Shown here in pieces: positions 13,285 through 25,589 of a DNA stretch of 64,000 nt. The stretch's first letter is position 1. Each line of letters begins with the position of its first letter. The notes under the pieces were generated by a model. The model saw only the letters and a list, made by a program, of their open reading frames with translations. It searched no databases and was not told the DNA's origin. The stretch is from contig JABYQR010000183.1 of NCBI GenBank assembly GCA_022592445.1, positions 24,892 to 88,891 of the forward strand, written 5' to 3'. The translations under genes were made by a program, and so were the position numbers. The stretch comes from Cytidiella melzeri (lineage: Eukaryota > Basidiomycota > Agaricomycetes > Polyporales > Irpicaceae).

Positions 13285-13713
13285 TATAGAAGACAATTGT
13301 TAAGTGTCAACATCATCCGCGTTGTTAAGCTCCAGCAGACCACTAGACGTCTTGAACTGCAAGAGCAAGCTTGAACGGCTGGGGGCATCGAGCCTTAGGT
13401 CAGCAGATCAAGGTTACGCATTGCGATGAGAATCTGTTTTTGGCACTATACGGTTGAAACCAATTCATTCGAGGTTAGTACAAATGTTTTGCGAGGAGAT
13501 TAGATGTGCATAAGGGTGAAACCGTCGCAATTGTACTTTCGGCACACAGTACATGAATTCAAGTTCTAAAAGAAACTGTACATACATGGGCGAACACATC
13601 CACAGATTTATCTCTTGGTTGGCTCTAGATCTACTCCGTCTTTCCTCTTTCCCGCAGAGCAACAGGATGATTATTTAAGCAAAGTTGCGAGGCAGCCGGG
13701 ACTTATTTTCCCT
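13285..13713. other. intergenic between tRNA and DAHP synthase 3' end
   Basis: Contains the DAHP synthase 3' flank. No open frame with support was found. Confidence 0.5.
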
Positions 13714-15682
<1,969 letters not shown>

Positions 15683-16424
15683 GGTGCCGTTAGCTGCAGG
15701 CGGTGTCGTGAGTGCCACCTCAATTAAATTGACAGTACGGCTATGGTGGGCACATACCAAGCTTGGAGGGTCTGAGAGGCGACGATACTGGCATGGCGAT
15801 AATGTTGTACGAGTACAGGGTTGGTAAGGGAGAGGGTAGTGAGTGTTAGTCGAGTTCAAAGTGTGGATGAGAGCTGCAGCTTTATATGCAAGCATTGCAA
15901 GGGGACTTACGTTAATAGGACCGGTATTTTCTCGATTTGTGTGCGGAAGCGCTACTGAGACTGTTCTGTGTTCACCCTTGATGCAGAGATCTGGCTGATG
16001 GCTGAGTGATGAACGTTGCACGTTTGCGGTACACGGTTGCAGAACGAGCGAGGAGCAGATGAGAGTTTGAAGCAAGAACTGATTCAGCCGGCGGACCACT
16101 GTCGTGCAGCCACCATGGCCAATTGCCGGCAAAAGCTCGAGTAGAAAGCGATGCGTAAGCCTGTATGCCCACCTGGCTACCTCGAGTGCTCCCGGTGGCA
16201 ATGTAACCTTTTCCATTGGCGGTGTTACGTGCAGCGAGGTCGTCGCCGACGTCGAGCTCGAACGCAACAGCCGCCAATGCTGATGATATTTTTTGATGGG
16301 TACACTGACGCCCATAGTTCTCTCTTGCCACGACCTCCGAATCCCATCGGCTATCCGTACGAGCGCAGCAGACTGCAGACACACCAAACTCACAGTGACA
16401 ACAATCGTATTGCAAAAATAAGCA
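15683..16424. promoter_or_regulatory. divergent spacer between DAHP synthase and the PIH1 gene
   Basis: 742 bp between two divergently read genes, presumably holding both promoters and 5' leaders. A 462-codon open frame crosses part of it on the minus strand, but it is antisense to the PIH1 first exon and has no domain. I see nothing else I can name. Confidence 0.4.
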
Positions 16425-17900
16425 ATGGATGTCCTGAACAGCACCATTCGAGCCACGCTTTCGCCTCTCGCTGGGTTCTGCATCAAGTCTTCGGCCCTCC
16501 AGCCAGCCGTGTGCAAAGTCACTGGTGAATCTACCGCTGCGTTGTCAGCACAGACATCGTCAGCCATACTACCGCTGAATAACACCATCGCGGTTGCAAG
16601 GGGCCAGAAAGTATTCATCAATATTGCTTGGGACGCAAATGTACCTCCGCCCCCGGACGCGAGTAACGACGAAATCCAGAAAGCAATGAACGGAGGACAG
16701 GACTTTGATGACGACGTGCTGGCCAGTGGCGGAGCATGGTTTGTGCCGGTGATAGTCTCAGAGCCGCGCACCGACGTAGACAAGGGTATGTGGCCCTGCC
16801 GCAGCTCGCCTGCTCCGAATTGACTGAGATCTCCTGACAGTCGCGTGTTCCTAAACATCCTACAGCCGGTAAACCATCCATCGTCTTTGACTGTGTCTAC
16901 AACAGCTCTCTTAAGTCGCGATGTCTGCGAGAGCCAAACTTTCGCGCGTTCCTGACCGGTGCGTTCTTCTTCTTCAACCTTGACATAATCCGTTATTGAG
17001 TGCCAAACAGAGCTCGGATTACAGCGGATCGAAGCACAGCATTCCGTTGCACTCTCACGTCACCTCGGCACGCCTAACATCGCGTCGAAAGGAAAGCTCT
17101 TTCCAAGAACTGCTCTCGTCCCTTTACGACTCTACCCCGAAGCACACCCTCTCCGAGAGCAAGTCACAAAGCAAAAGGCGTCCCTGATTCAGGAAATCGA
17201 ACCACAAGCCCCGCCGGCAACTATCCACGAGAAGTCTACAGAGTCAAAACCGAAAGGCATTCTCAAAAACCTTACACAGGATCCCCGCTCGCAAACACCC
17301 GAGAGCGATGATGTGAAACCCAGGTTCGCCTGGGCGAAAGAAGGCGACCGGATAGCGATCAAAGTGCATGCACCGAACGTGGTACGTCTCTTCCAGCAGA
17401 AGGAGACCGTGGTTGTCTTTTTTCTTTCTCCCTCGTGAGCCCGAGCCCGAAAGTTGTGCAATAACCACCCGGGTATCCCATCGGGCTGACAGTGTACCTA
17501 TTTTCAGTCGCGCGTCCGCGTCAGCTTTCACACTTCACCCCTCCACTCAGCATTCATTCCATCCGCTTGTTGAAGCTGTGCTTTTATCTCTAATCACTGA
17601 TCCTCATATATGACTTGTACTAATCAACTCTGTTTTGTCTCTGTGTCTATGCAGACCCGAGTACAAGTCCAAAACGCGACGCTCGACGTGGAGCCCCGGC
17701 GCGTGATACTGCACGTTCCTCCTCATTACACACTAGATATCGATCTCTCGTTGTCGGACGCTCAAATCGCAGCAACGTTTGGAGGGACATCATCAAGCGA
17801 GGACTCGGTGTTGATGCTCAAACGCCAGAGGGAGTTTGATGTTGAGGGTGCAAAGGCAGAGTGGAGTATACAGCAAGGGAGGCTGACGGTGTTTGTGTGA
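16425..17900 (+). CDS. PIH1 domain protein (R2TP-associated, Pih1/Nop17-like)
   Basis: PIH1 proteins bridge the Rvb1/Rvb2 ATPases, Tah1 and Hsp90 in the R2TP chaperone complex, which assembles snoRNPs, RNA polymerases and PIKK kinases. Four exons (16425-16785, 16866-16958, 17011-17381, 17655-17900) sum to 1071 nt, or 356 residues. The N-terminal PIH1 domain shows PLAGFCIKS, KVFINIAWD, VPPPP, PVIVSEPR and FRAFLTELGLQRIE. A Ser/Pro/Lys-rich linker follows, then a C-terminal CS-like beta domain (AIKVHAPNV...VEPRRVILHVP). The third intron (273 nt) is long for this region. The phases close exactly. Confidence 0.85.
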
Positions 17901-18379
17901 TTGCAGAGGAAAAGCGAATATTTATTTGTGGTACATAGATGTTTTTCGTGTGGTTCTCAGTTGCTTTGCCTTGCTCATGGTTTGTTGAATAAGACACGAC
18001 CACCCAAACGAGAGCTTTGTAAGTCTCGTTGCAGTTGGGTCCGGACGAGTAGCCAGCGCCATCCTATATATCGGACTGCATATTTTTGATCTACGAAGAG
18101 CTCGAGCGAGTAGGTTCGTGACCTAAGACAGCACATCATCCCGAAAAGCACGGAAAGAATGTATTTGTGGAATATACAACAGGCTGGCGCATTAGATACT
18201 TTGATAAAAAAAGATATCTACACAAGAGGGACACAGTGTTCTTCATAACGACGTAATATCGAGTTAGTGATAATATGAAATGCAATACTCATGAGCTACA
18301 GTACCGAGTTCCTCAACCGACCTGTAACATTGAAGCAAACATGCATTGGCTATCTCTTTGGTCAAACGCAAAGCGAGTT
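17901..18379. other. intergenic, convergent 3' flanks
   Basis: Space between the 3' ends of the PIH1 gene (+) and the LIM gene (-). No gene seen. Confidence 0.5.
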
Positions 18380-19836
18380 CTAGCCTCCCGCTTTGCCTAG
18401 CAGGGCATAACCGTTTCCTGCAGGGCCGTAAAGCTGAACGATACAAACGGTTAGAGCTTCAAAGCGCGGAAAACCAAGTAGAAAAACGTACCTTTCCATA
18501 ACAATGCTTGCAGAACGGGTCCCCGTCCTTTTCCGTCAACCTCGACGAGTCCAACGACGTACCGCACTCCGTGCACCGGAGACAGTTCCGATGGTACGTC
18601 TTCCCAACTGCTTTGACCTGCGACACAGAGAATCTCAACATTCTTTTTCCTTTTTTCCCAACAAGCTTGAGATGTGTTTTACCTGTTCAGCAAAATACAC
18701 CGTCTTCTGGCATTTGGGACACACAGGCGTCCCACCTCCCCATTGCCTCCCAGTACCCATAGGCGACATCGGCGATGCCATTCTGCCGCTAAGAGCAGCG
18801 CCGTACCGAGAACCAGTGCTCATCGGCGCTAAGGGTACGGAGATGTACCCGCTGGGCGTAGGTTTATCCTGGTCTTCTGCAGTCGCACGTGCAGGTGTAT
18901 GGGGGGCCTTGGTAGGACTAGGAGGACGCTCTGAGGCAACGTACATGCCGGTGCCGAGGGGAACCGTACGAGGCAACCCTCCTGTGCCCCTACCTGTATG
19001 TGACGGAAATCCGGCTCCATTACCAGCCGGAGGCTCCCAATCGTCGTCAGCCTTAGCGTCACTTCTGCCATCTTGCTTGGTTTCCACTGGTAATGTCTCG
19101 GATTTGGTCTGGTCTGTGCTTGTGGGCCGTACCGGACTGTATCTACGTGTGGGTTGGCAAATCGGGGAAGTTGGTGAAACAGCGCGAGGACCATTGAAGA
19201 CGTTGCCGCTTGTTGTGGTCTTCCGTGGTGGAAAGGGAGGTGCAGTAGATGGTGTACTGGGGGGAGAGCGGGAGAGCGGTGGAAGAGACCTGCCGGTTCG
19301 CGTGGGGGATGTGGGTGGTGAGATAAAGACGTCGTCGCGGTCGGGAAGGTTCGCATGCCGAAGATCTTTTGTGCCAAAAGTCTTGACATGACATACTTTG
19401 CTGAGAGAAAGATTGAGCGACCACACAGGTACACCATGCCAAATCTTCCTCACCAGTATGGCTAAGGGAGTCGAGGTTAGACTGACCACTGAATCAAATT
19501 GGGCGACCTACCTCCTCATCATGCTCAACCAGATTATAGGAATCCAGTCGTTTGCGGCAGTTCATACAGCTCAAGCATGGCTACAATGAAGTCAGTTCAC
19601 GCGTGCTTGATGGTAATAGTATACTCACCTTGTGATAGAGCTACACATGAACATCACAGGTCAACCACTTTCCTGAAGAAATTGGAGATGGACGAACCTT
19701 TCGGCCAGGACCCATCGTCTATATCTTCAAGTTAGTTAACCATCACCCGCAGTCACACTTCCATGCGCACCTGCTCGGCTGCATACACTGCCTTGTTGCA
19801 TCTCGGGCATATTGGTGTACCTCCGAATGGATGCAT
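18380..19836 (-). CDS. two-LIM-domain protein with microexons
   Basis: LIM domains are double zinc fingers for protein contacts, often cytoskeletal or nuclear. Eight exons (19836-19771, 19718-19698, 19640-19629, 19580-19512, 19461-19454, 19400-18683, 18617-18492, 18433-18380) sum to 1074 nt, or 357 residues. LIM1 starts CPRCNKAVYAAEQ and ends PYCKVCHVKTFGTKDLRHANLP. LIM2 starts CPKCQKTVYFAEQ and ends FCKHCYGKLYGPAGNGYA. Between them lies a Ser/Pro/Thr-rich linker of about 190 residues with many S/T-P sites. The exons of 21, 12 and 8 nt are needed to complete LIM1. The 8-nt exon supplies PY and two bases of a zinc-binding Cys codon. The start ATG gives MHPFGGTPIC. The specific orthologue is not assigned. 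Confidence 0.85.
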
Positions 19837-20130
19837 GGTAGTGGTTGCAGGAAGAGTTTCGTGGATTACGCTGCGCTCGTTGAGTGCAGCGCAACCCAAT
19901 CTCGGAGGCCACACCGGGTCATGAAGTCATCTTGGCCGAATCCCGGAGCTGCCGGCCGGGAGACGCAGTGTAACTCGGCGGGAGATTGCCGAGATACCAT
20001 GACAGGGTGAGCGCCCAAAAAATTCGATGGAGGCTTGAAGCCTCATAACTCTTGTGCTCTAGTTCTCATCTTCCTCCTACGCACATCCTCCTCTCAAACG
20101 CCTTCATCACCACCGCACACGACCGTCATA

Positions 20131-20896
20131 ATGTCTGACGACGAGAAACATGAGCACAACTTTGAGCAGGTGGGTATTTCGACATAGCTGAACACTGATC
20201 TCGTCGACTGACGATCTTCCCTCTATCCAGGCCAGCGCGGGGGCCTCCACCACATTCCCCATGCAGTGCTCTGCCCTTCGCAAGAACGGGCACGTCGTCA
20301 TCAAGTGTGCGTAGTTCCGTATTCTTTGACATTTTGCACGTCTTGAGATGTGAATGCAGCTCGTCCTTGCAAGATCGTCGAAATGTCCACCTCGAAGACT
20401 GGCAAGCACGGTCACGCCAAAGTCCACCTTGTGGCCATTGACGTAAGCTCCCCAATTGTTTGCTTACCCTCGTTCCCCATTTAACGCTTGCCTGTAGATT
20501 TTCACTGGCAAAAAAATGGTACGCACGGAATGTTCACAGAAATGCTTAACACATCTCACCATCTTTATCGTCATCTTTAGGAAGATATCTGTCCTTCCAC
20601 CCACAACATGGATGTCCCCAACGTCTTCCGTACTGAATACCAACTTGTGCGCGCAATTATGCTGTCATCCGATACTTTTTCTCTGACCTGTATTCTAGGT
20701 TAACATCGATGAAGGTTACCTCAACTTGATGACCACCGACGGTACCGCCAAGGATGACGTGAGACTCCCCGAGGGCGACATCGGCAAGCAGATCCAAGCC
20801 GACTTTGACGATGGCAAGGATCTCCTCGTGACCATCGTCTCCGCCATGGGCGAAGAGCAAGCCATCTCCTTCAAGGAGGCGCCCAAGGGCAGCTAG
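20131..20896 (+). CDS. translation factor eIF5A
   Basis: eIF5A binds the ribosomal E/P site and relieves stalling, for example at polyproline. It needs hypusine at one lysine. Six exons (20131-20169, 20231-20306, 20360-20442, 20498-20518, 20581-20646, 20699-20896) sum to 483 nt, or 160 residues. The hypusination loop [12 protein letters not shown] is intact, with the modified Lys being the one in [17 protein letters not shown] and the C-terminal OB-fold follow. The 21-nt exon 4 codes for IFTGKKM. Compact introns suggest strong expression. The 3' flank has been copied to about 22.1 kb. Confidence 0.96.
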
Positions 20897-20902
20897 ACGC
20901 GT

Positions 20903-21118
20903 ACTGCTACGCTTTCCAGTGTATTTTTTGTTGTCGCCTGTTCTTACGGTCTATCATCTCTATGTTGTCTCTATCATCATATGGCAGCACCATTCCATCC
21001 TTTCCGTGCATGTATTCTTTAACGCAAACATGTACCACACTCCACCTATCGTCGTTGTCGAAGATCATATATTGGAGCATCCCAGTTGCTGTGCATGTTC
21101 GAATCGCACTCATGAGTG
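20903..21118 (+). repeat. eIF5A 3'-flank repeat, proximal copy
   Basis: About 215 bp directly after the eIF5A stop that recurs, clearly similar, at 22107-22326. Shared strings include TTCTTACGGTCTATCAT, CGCAAACATGTACCACACTC and ATATTGGAGCATCCCAGT. It probably contains the eIF5A 3' UTR and polyadenylation region. Confidence 0.8.
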
Positions 21119-21259
21119 CTTAAGGCTCTCCCTTCAGAACTCGTTGTGGGGTCATCTCAACCCCTCGCTGGCCATGAACCAGCGCTCTGACTGTGTTTTT
21201 GGTTCAAAAAGATGCGCGTTGCTGCTGCGCGTGGATCTATCCGAAACTTGGCTACTAAG

Positions 21260-21432
21260 TTGCCAATGGCCGGTTGAATGTCGTGGTGAGTGCACTGTCG
21301 ATTGTCTACGTTGTCCTCAGCTGGTTGGTGCACAGGCCCATGCATACTTTGAAGACCTCTTGGCTGTCCTTGGGGATTATCATATCGACAGCCCTTACAT
21401 GCCAGTGCGTCGTGTTTGCCGATTTCCAAAGA
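21260..21432 (+). repeat. decayed repeat D fused to Y copy 2
   Basis: Contains GTGAGTGCACTG...GTTGTCCTCAG and GTGCACAGGCCCATGCATAC, as in the other D copies. It ends at TGCCGATTTCCAAA, a string also present at about 23100. From there the sequence becomes Y-family exon 3. So D was joined to the 3' half of a Y gene. Confidence 0.55.
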
Positions 21433-21974
21433 ACACTCGCCCGTGACTCTCTCCGGCACGGTCGCGAGGCTGGGGGTCTCGACGATCCTGATGCTCAACT
21501 CTTTCCTGGTTGCGACAAAATCACGGTTAAGATTGACGTGAGTCTACGTCCCATATACATTAGACTCGTCTATTGACCACCATGTTCGACATTGATCAGG
21601 ACACAAACGCCAAAGACACGGTATACAAGATCCCTACCACCAAGACGGTGAACGAATCGATTGTCCGACGGACTCGCGCGGATTATGCTGATATCATCAC
21701 CAAAGTTGTATTCAAGTTCTACTACTCGGTGCGTTCTTGTTGTCTGTTCATTCTCTCCTTCAACTTTGACCTGACAAACCGATCTCTCTTGCCGTTGTAG
21801 GATCACGACACACATTGGTTTGAGGTTCTCGGTGTAGGCAAAGTTGAACTGACTTTCAAGGACCTTTACCTTGTGGCGATTGGGAATACACAAGGGACAA
21901 ATTACTGGGTGCCCATTTTCTCGTGCACCACGCGTCGTACACGTCAGTCTGGCACATCCACCCGCTATGTGTAA
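21433..21974 (+). pseudogene. Y-family copy 2, 5'-truncated
   Basis: Homologous to Y copies 1 and 3 from the middle of exon 3 onward: GGLDDPDAQLF matches GDLEDPDALPF. It then has a GTGAGT intron, an exon DTNAKDTVYKIP...KFYYS, a further intron ending GCCGTTGTAG, and the last exon DHDTHWFEVLG...YWVPIFS, ending TRYV and a stop at 21972. The retained part is open and correctly spliced, but the promoter, first exons and half of exon 3 are replaced by repeat D. It could be a recent decay product or a chimeric gene. I favour pseudogene. Confidence 0.6.
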
Positions 21975-22106
21975 ACTCTATCAACCACTGGCCGTGACTT
22001 GTATATCTTGTCTCCAATAGTCATGTTGTGAATCCATTGCGATGTAGTTTCGGGATAGACTGACCTGGCCAGTGTCCGACTGGAACAGGTCCTGCGTGAC
22101 AACTGT

Positions 22107-22326
22107 TATACTTACTGCTACGCTTTCCTGTGTACTTTCTGTCCACTGTTCTTACGGTCTATCATTTCTGTGTTGTCTTTATCAGCATATAGCACCACTA
22201 TCCCTCCTTTCCGTGCATGGTTTCATTGAACGCAAACATGTACCACACTCCGCCTGTCGTTGTTGGAAGATCATGATATATTGGAGCATCCCAGTGGCTG
22301 TGCATGTTTAATCGCTCTGATGAGTA
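22107..22326 (+). repeat. eIF5A 3'-flank repeat, distal copy
   Basis: Second copy of the repeat at 20903-21118, with scattered substitutions and small indels. It marks a tandem duplication of about 1.2 kb that carried Y copy 2 with it. Nothing coding is supported between 22327 and 22880. Confidence 0.8.
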
Positions 22327-22879
22327 TTGGCTGTTTCTTCCACGAGAGAAAGGGAATTGTCAGCTTCTAGTAATAGTGGATCGACAGGAATATTCTCGCT
22401 GGTAGAGGCAGATCCAGGATTCAATGACAACAGCTTGAACGATACTTAAACTAACCGCAACCAGTGTGTGCAAGCCTACACGTCTGATTACCTGACGATG
22501 AACAACGCAGGCTGCCAGCTTCCTTCGCTCACATAACCGCAGCTCTGCAAGCATGATCTTCGAAGAACTCGGAGTGAGGTCTGGTCCAATAGCCCAGGCT
22601 TCATGACCACCGCTGGACTCTCTCCTGTTCGAATGCTCCTTCAAAAAGGATGTTCGTCCGAACATAAGCGCACTTTATATCTTGTAGTACCCGATAGCGG
22701 AGACCGGCGCCAGTACTGAGGATTCAAAACCAAGTACTCCGTCCGCACAGGATATCATGATATGCTGTGCATTCGCGCACCAAGTGTATGATACGATACG
22801 TACTGCCGCGTGCGCACGCCGCGCAGCCACAGGTCTTGCCGCCTCATCGACTACTGCTGGAGGTTCCGACCCTGTTCTT

Positions 22880-23190
22880 GGTTGCATTCTACAGCTAGTC
22901 CTTACTGCGACGACCAGTACTATGCTATCCTCTCGCTCACGTGGGTCTCGGGTGTCACCGAAACCAAGTCGGCAGCGCCCAACTTCGCCTACTTTGTGTT
23001 CAAGTCGATGCACAGGCTCATGCATACATTGTTGATGTCTGGCTGTCCTTTGTGCTTTTTGATCCGGTTCGTCGATAGTACACGCCTCGCGTATGCGTGT
23101 GGCCGATTTCCAAACGGTTTGGTCCTGCCAGTGCTGGGTGGCAAAACCAAGACAACAAGGCGCGCACACCTTTTCCAGTCCGGAACCATG
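22880..23190 (+). repeat. decayed repeat D, third copy
   Basis: Carries CAAGTCGATGCACAGGCTCATGCATAC without the spacer intron seen in the other two copies, then GGCCGATTTCCAAA and GGTGGCAAAACCAAGACAAC, which matches the inverted copy at about 8890. Frames are interrupted. It could be a processed or simply diverged relic. Confidence 0.5.
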
Positions 23191-23476
23191 CTCATTCCGC
23201 TGACATTACGTTGCAGATACGATCGCGGTTACATTTGCTGTGGCCATGATTGAGGGCCTTAGGTCGTGCCATCAATATGGCCTTGGCATATCGCGATGAA
23301 ACCTTGGGCGTACTAGTACTTGGGGCTCTTCACTGACAATTTTTGGTTCTTTAGGTCATTCCAGTCTCAAACACCTTTGTCCCTCGTGACAGGCACACGC
23401 AGGCCGCATATGCCATCTCTCCAATATGGGCGGCCGCAACCGACTTGTGAGTGGCGGCGGGCTGCTCATCCGCAAG

Positions 23477-23483
23477 TATAAAA
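23477..23483 (+). promoter_or_regulatory. TATA box of Y copy 3
   Basis: TATAAAA followed by TCACGC, 78 bp before the ATG at 23555. It is conserved with copy 1 and followed by a pyrimidine-rich leader. Confidence 0.6.
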
Positions 23484-23554
23484 TCACGCTCGTCTCGGTC
23501 CTCACTCTCTCACTCCTCCAGAAACGCCTCTCTAACCCACTGCAATCATCGATA

Positions 23555-24403
23555 ATGTCTACCGTGAGTCTCTGTTCTATCGCAAATACTGACTATACTT
23601 GACTAATAATAACGACAGGCTCGAACCCAAGCCCCACAGGGTCACGGTCTCACTGTTGCCGAGGTAAGCTAGGCTCTCCTCTCGTGCCATCGTCAAAGAG
23701 AGCTAACTGCCTCATCCTGGTGGCGTAGCGGATGTACAATGGTCAAATCATTCGCGGAAGGCGTGTGTACTTTGATTTGAACGACAGGCACTCTACTAGA
23801 CGACGCCCATGGCCAAGCAACGTGATGTTCAAGTCTGAAGGACAAGCAGGGCTCAGTTTTGAATCACAGTATAGCATTCATAGCACGTATAGATCTGAAC
23901 AACCTTGGAGTCTCGAAGATGGTGATGGCATACCTTTTCCTGAAGGCGGCTGCTTCGCGCTCAAATTATATGTGAGTTCGCGTCCCAGATACCTGTGGCT
24001 CGACCACTGACCACTGTATCCGACATTGACTAGAACCCGGCCTCGGTCGGTGAGGAGTACGTGATTAGACACGTTCACACCAAATTGAAGCGGGTGAACC
24101 AGGATCCTGTTCTACGGACTCGCACGGATCTTGCTACACACATTGGAAATACGTTATTTAATCTTTACTTCGCGGTGCGTTTCTGTTGTCTGTTCACACA
24201 CTCTCTCCTTCTCGACGCTGTCGACCTGACAAGCCGATCTCTTGCCGTTGTAGGGCAACCGCACGCAAACGTTATATCTTTACGATGGACGCCCAGTCCA
24301 ACTTAATATGGACCAACTTTGCCTTGTGGCGATTGAGAATATACCTCGGACGAAGCAGTGGGTACCAATCTTGTCTCTCCACCCATCCTTCCGCCCATTG
24401 TAG
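23555..24403 (+). CDS. orphan Y-family protein, copy 3 (intact)
   Basis: Family not recognised. Five exons (23555-23563, 23619-23663, 23729-23971, 24034-24174, 24254-24403) give 588 nt, or 195 residues, with every junction in phase 0. The first exon is only MST. The product is soluble-looking, has no signal peptide and is rich in Arg, Tyr and Asp. Segments: RMYNGQIIRGRRVYF near residue 20, then SLEDGDGIPF, RTRTDLATHIGNTLF, and a C-terminal QLCLVAIENIP...QWVPIL. The pattern suggests an all-beta fold with a repeated strand-turn rhythm, but that is only an impression. Copies 1, 2 and 4 in this window confirm the exon structure. Confidence 0.72.
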
Positions 24404-24505
24404 GTTCATGTCTTGTCCCCTCTTGCTCTGCACAATCCTGGCTGGGCGGTTGACCGTTTTTGACCTTCTCGGAATTCCTCGTTATGCACATGCACATATG
24501 TGGCT
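24401..24505 (+). repeat. Y 3'-flank repeat, first copy
   Basis: TAGGTTCATGTCTTGTCC...CTTCTCGGAATTCCTC...ATGCACATGCAC recurs with changes at 25170-25284 (TAGGTTCCTGCCTTGTTC...CCCGAATTCCTC...ATGCATCTGCAC). It shows that the Y 3' flank was duplicated in tandem. Confidence 0.65.
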
Positions 24506-24659
24506 CGAATATGTTGATTTGTCTACTATATGATCATGGCTCCGAATCTTGAGTTGTTGGTGTGAAGGGAGAATCCCAGCCCGTGTCATGCTATAGCGTG
24601 AACACCGTCTAAGTATATCTGGTGTAGTTCATACGATACGTTGGAAACACCTTTACCGG

Positions 24660-24873
24660 CATTGTGTTTCTAACATTTGTTGGAAAGTCGGCAGTGAATT
24701 TCCGACGGAACCCTAGTCTCCCTGTCTCCCTGACGTCTGGAGCCGAGACTAGCCAGCAGGACCTTTACCTGGTGGCGCTTGAAAATATACCCGAAACGAC
24801 GTTTTGGGTGCCAATCTTGTCCTACACCGCGCCTCCAAATCAGGCAATTACCCGGCATGTAGGCTACAACTAG
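24660..24873 (+). pseudogene. Y-family copy 4, 5'-truncated remnant
   Basis: An open stretch that ends DLYLVALENIPETTFWVPIL...HVGYN, matching only the last exon of copies 1-3. The upstream exons are missing. The segment before DLYL diverges from the family. No promoter is seen. The flanks continue as decayed repeat to about 25540. Confidence 0.6.
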
Positions 24874-25169
24874 TCAGACTCATCCCCCGCAATGTGTAAT
24901 ATCTATCCGCCGCTGGCTTCGAGCTATATCTTGTCTCTCATAGTCATGTCGTGAGTCAATTGCAATGCATTTTCGAGGTAATTTGATATAGCCCAATGTC
25001 CGCTTGGAGTGGCAGGTCATGCATCATGTGGGACAGTCGTTACTTGTACCATGCTGCGTCCCCTAATGTTTAGTGTAAGTACGGAACCAGCGTTAGCAAC
25101 TACAAATACGTACGGAACCCGGCTCACCTCATTGTGCTCGCTCTGCTCCTCACAACCAGTATGTACTAC

Positions 25170-25284
25170 ATGTAGGTTCCTGCCTTGTTCTCTGCCTAGC
25201 CCTCGTAGTACGATCCTCGCCGGGCAGTTGACCCTTATTGACTTTCCCGAATTCCTCACTATGCATCTGCACGTATGTAACTGA
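25170..25284 (+). repeat. Y 3'-flank repeat, second copy
   Basis: Degenerate copy of 24401-24505. The following 25330-25450 also resembles 24540-24640 (CCCGTGTCATGCTATAGCGTGAAC against CCCGCGTTATGCTATAAAGCGAAC). No gene is supported between 24874 and 25589. Confidence 0.6.
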
Positions 25285-25589
25285 CTGTAAATCGAGTGTG
25301 TTTCATTGTCTAGTATAACAGTCCCGAATTGTAATTATTTGGTGTGTCATGGTATCTGATAAATGAGGTATGAGATGTGAAGAGCCCAACCCGCGTTATG
25401 CTATAAAGCGAACGTCGTCTACACAAACGGTGTAGTACATGTACATACACATCTCTAAGGTATCCGCGAAAACTCGCCAAAAAGGTCTAACCTCACATAA
25501 TATAGTCCTATTGATTGTCCAGAGGTATCGCATGTCATGGACAGGAATAGAGTTCAACAAGCCAAACCCACCCCGTCACTGCATCATGA

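Noticed and set aside
18504..19391. 295-codon open frame on the plus strand
   Set aside because: Exact antisense of the long Ser/Pro-rich LIM exon; composition is a mirror effect.
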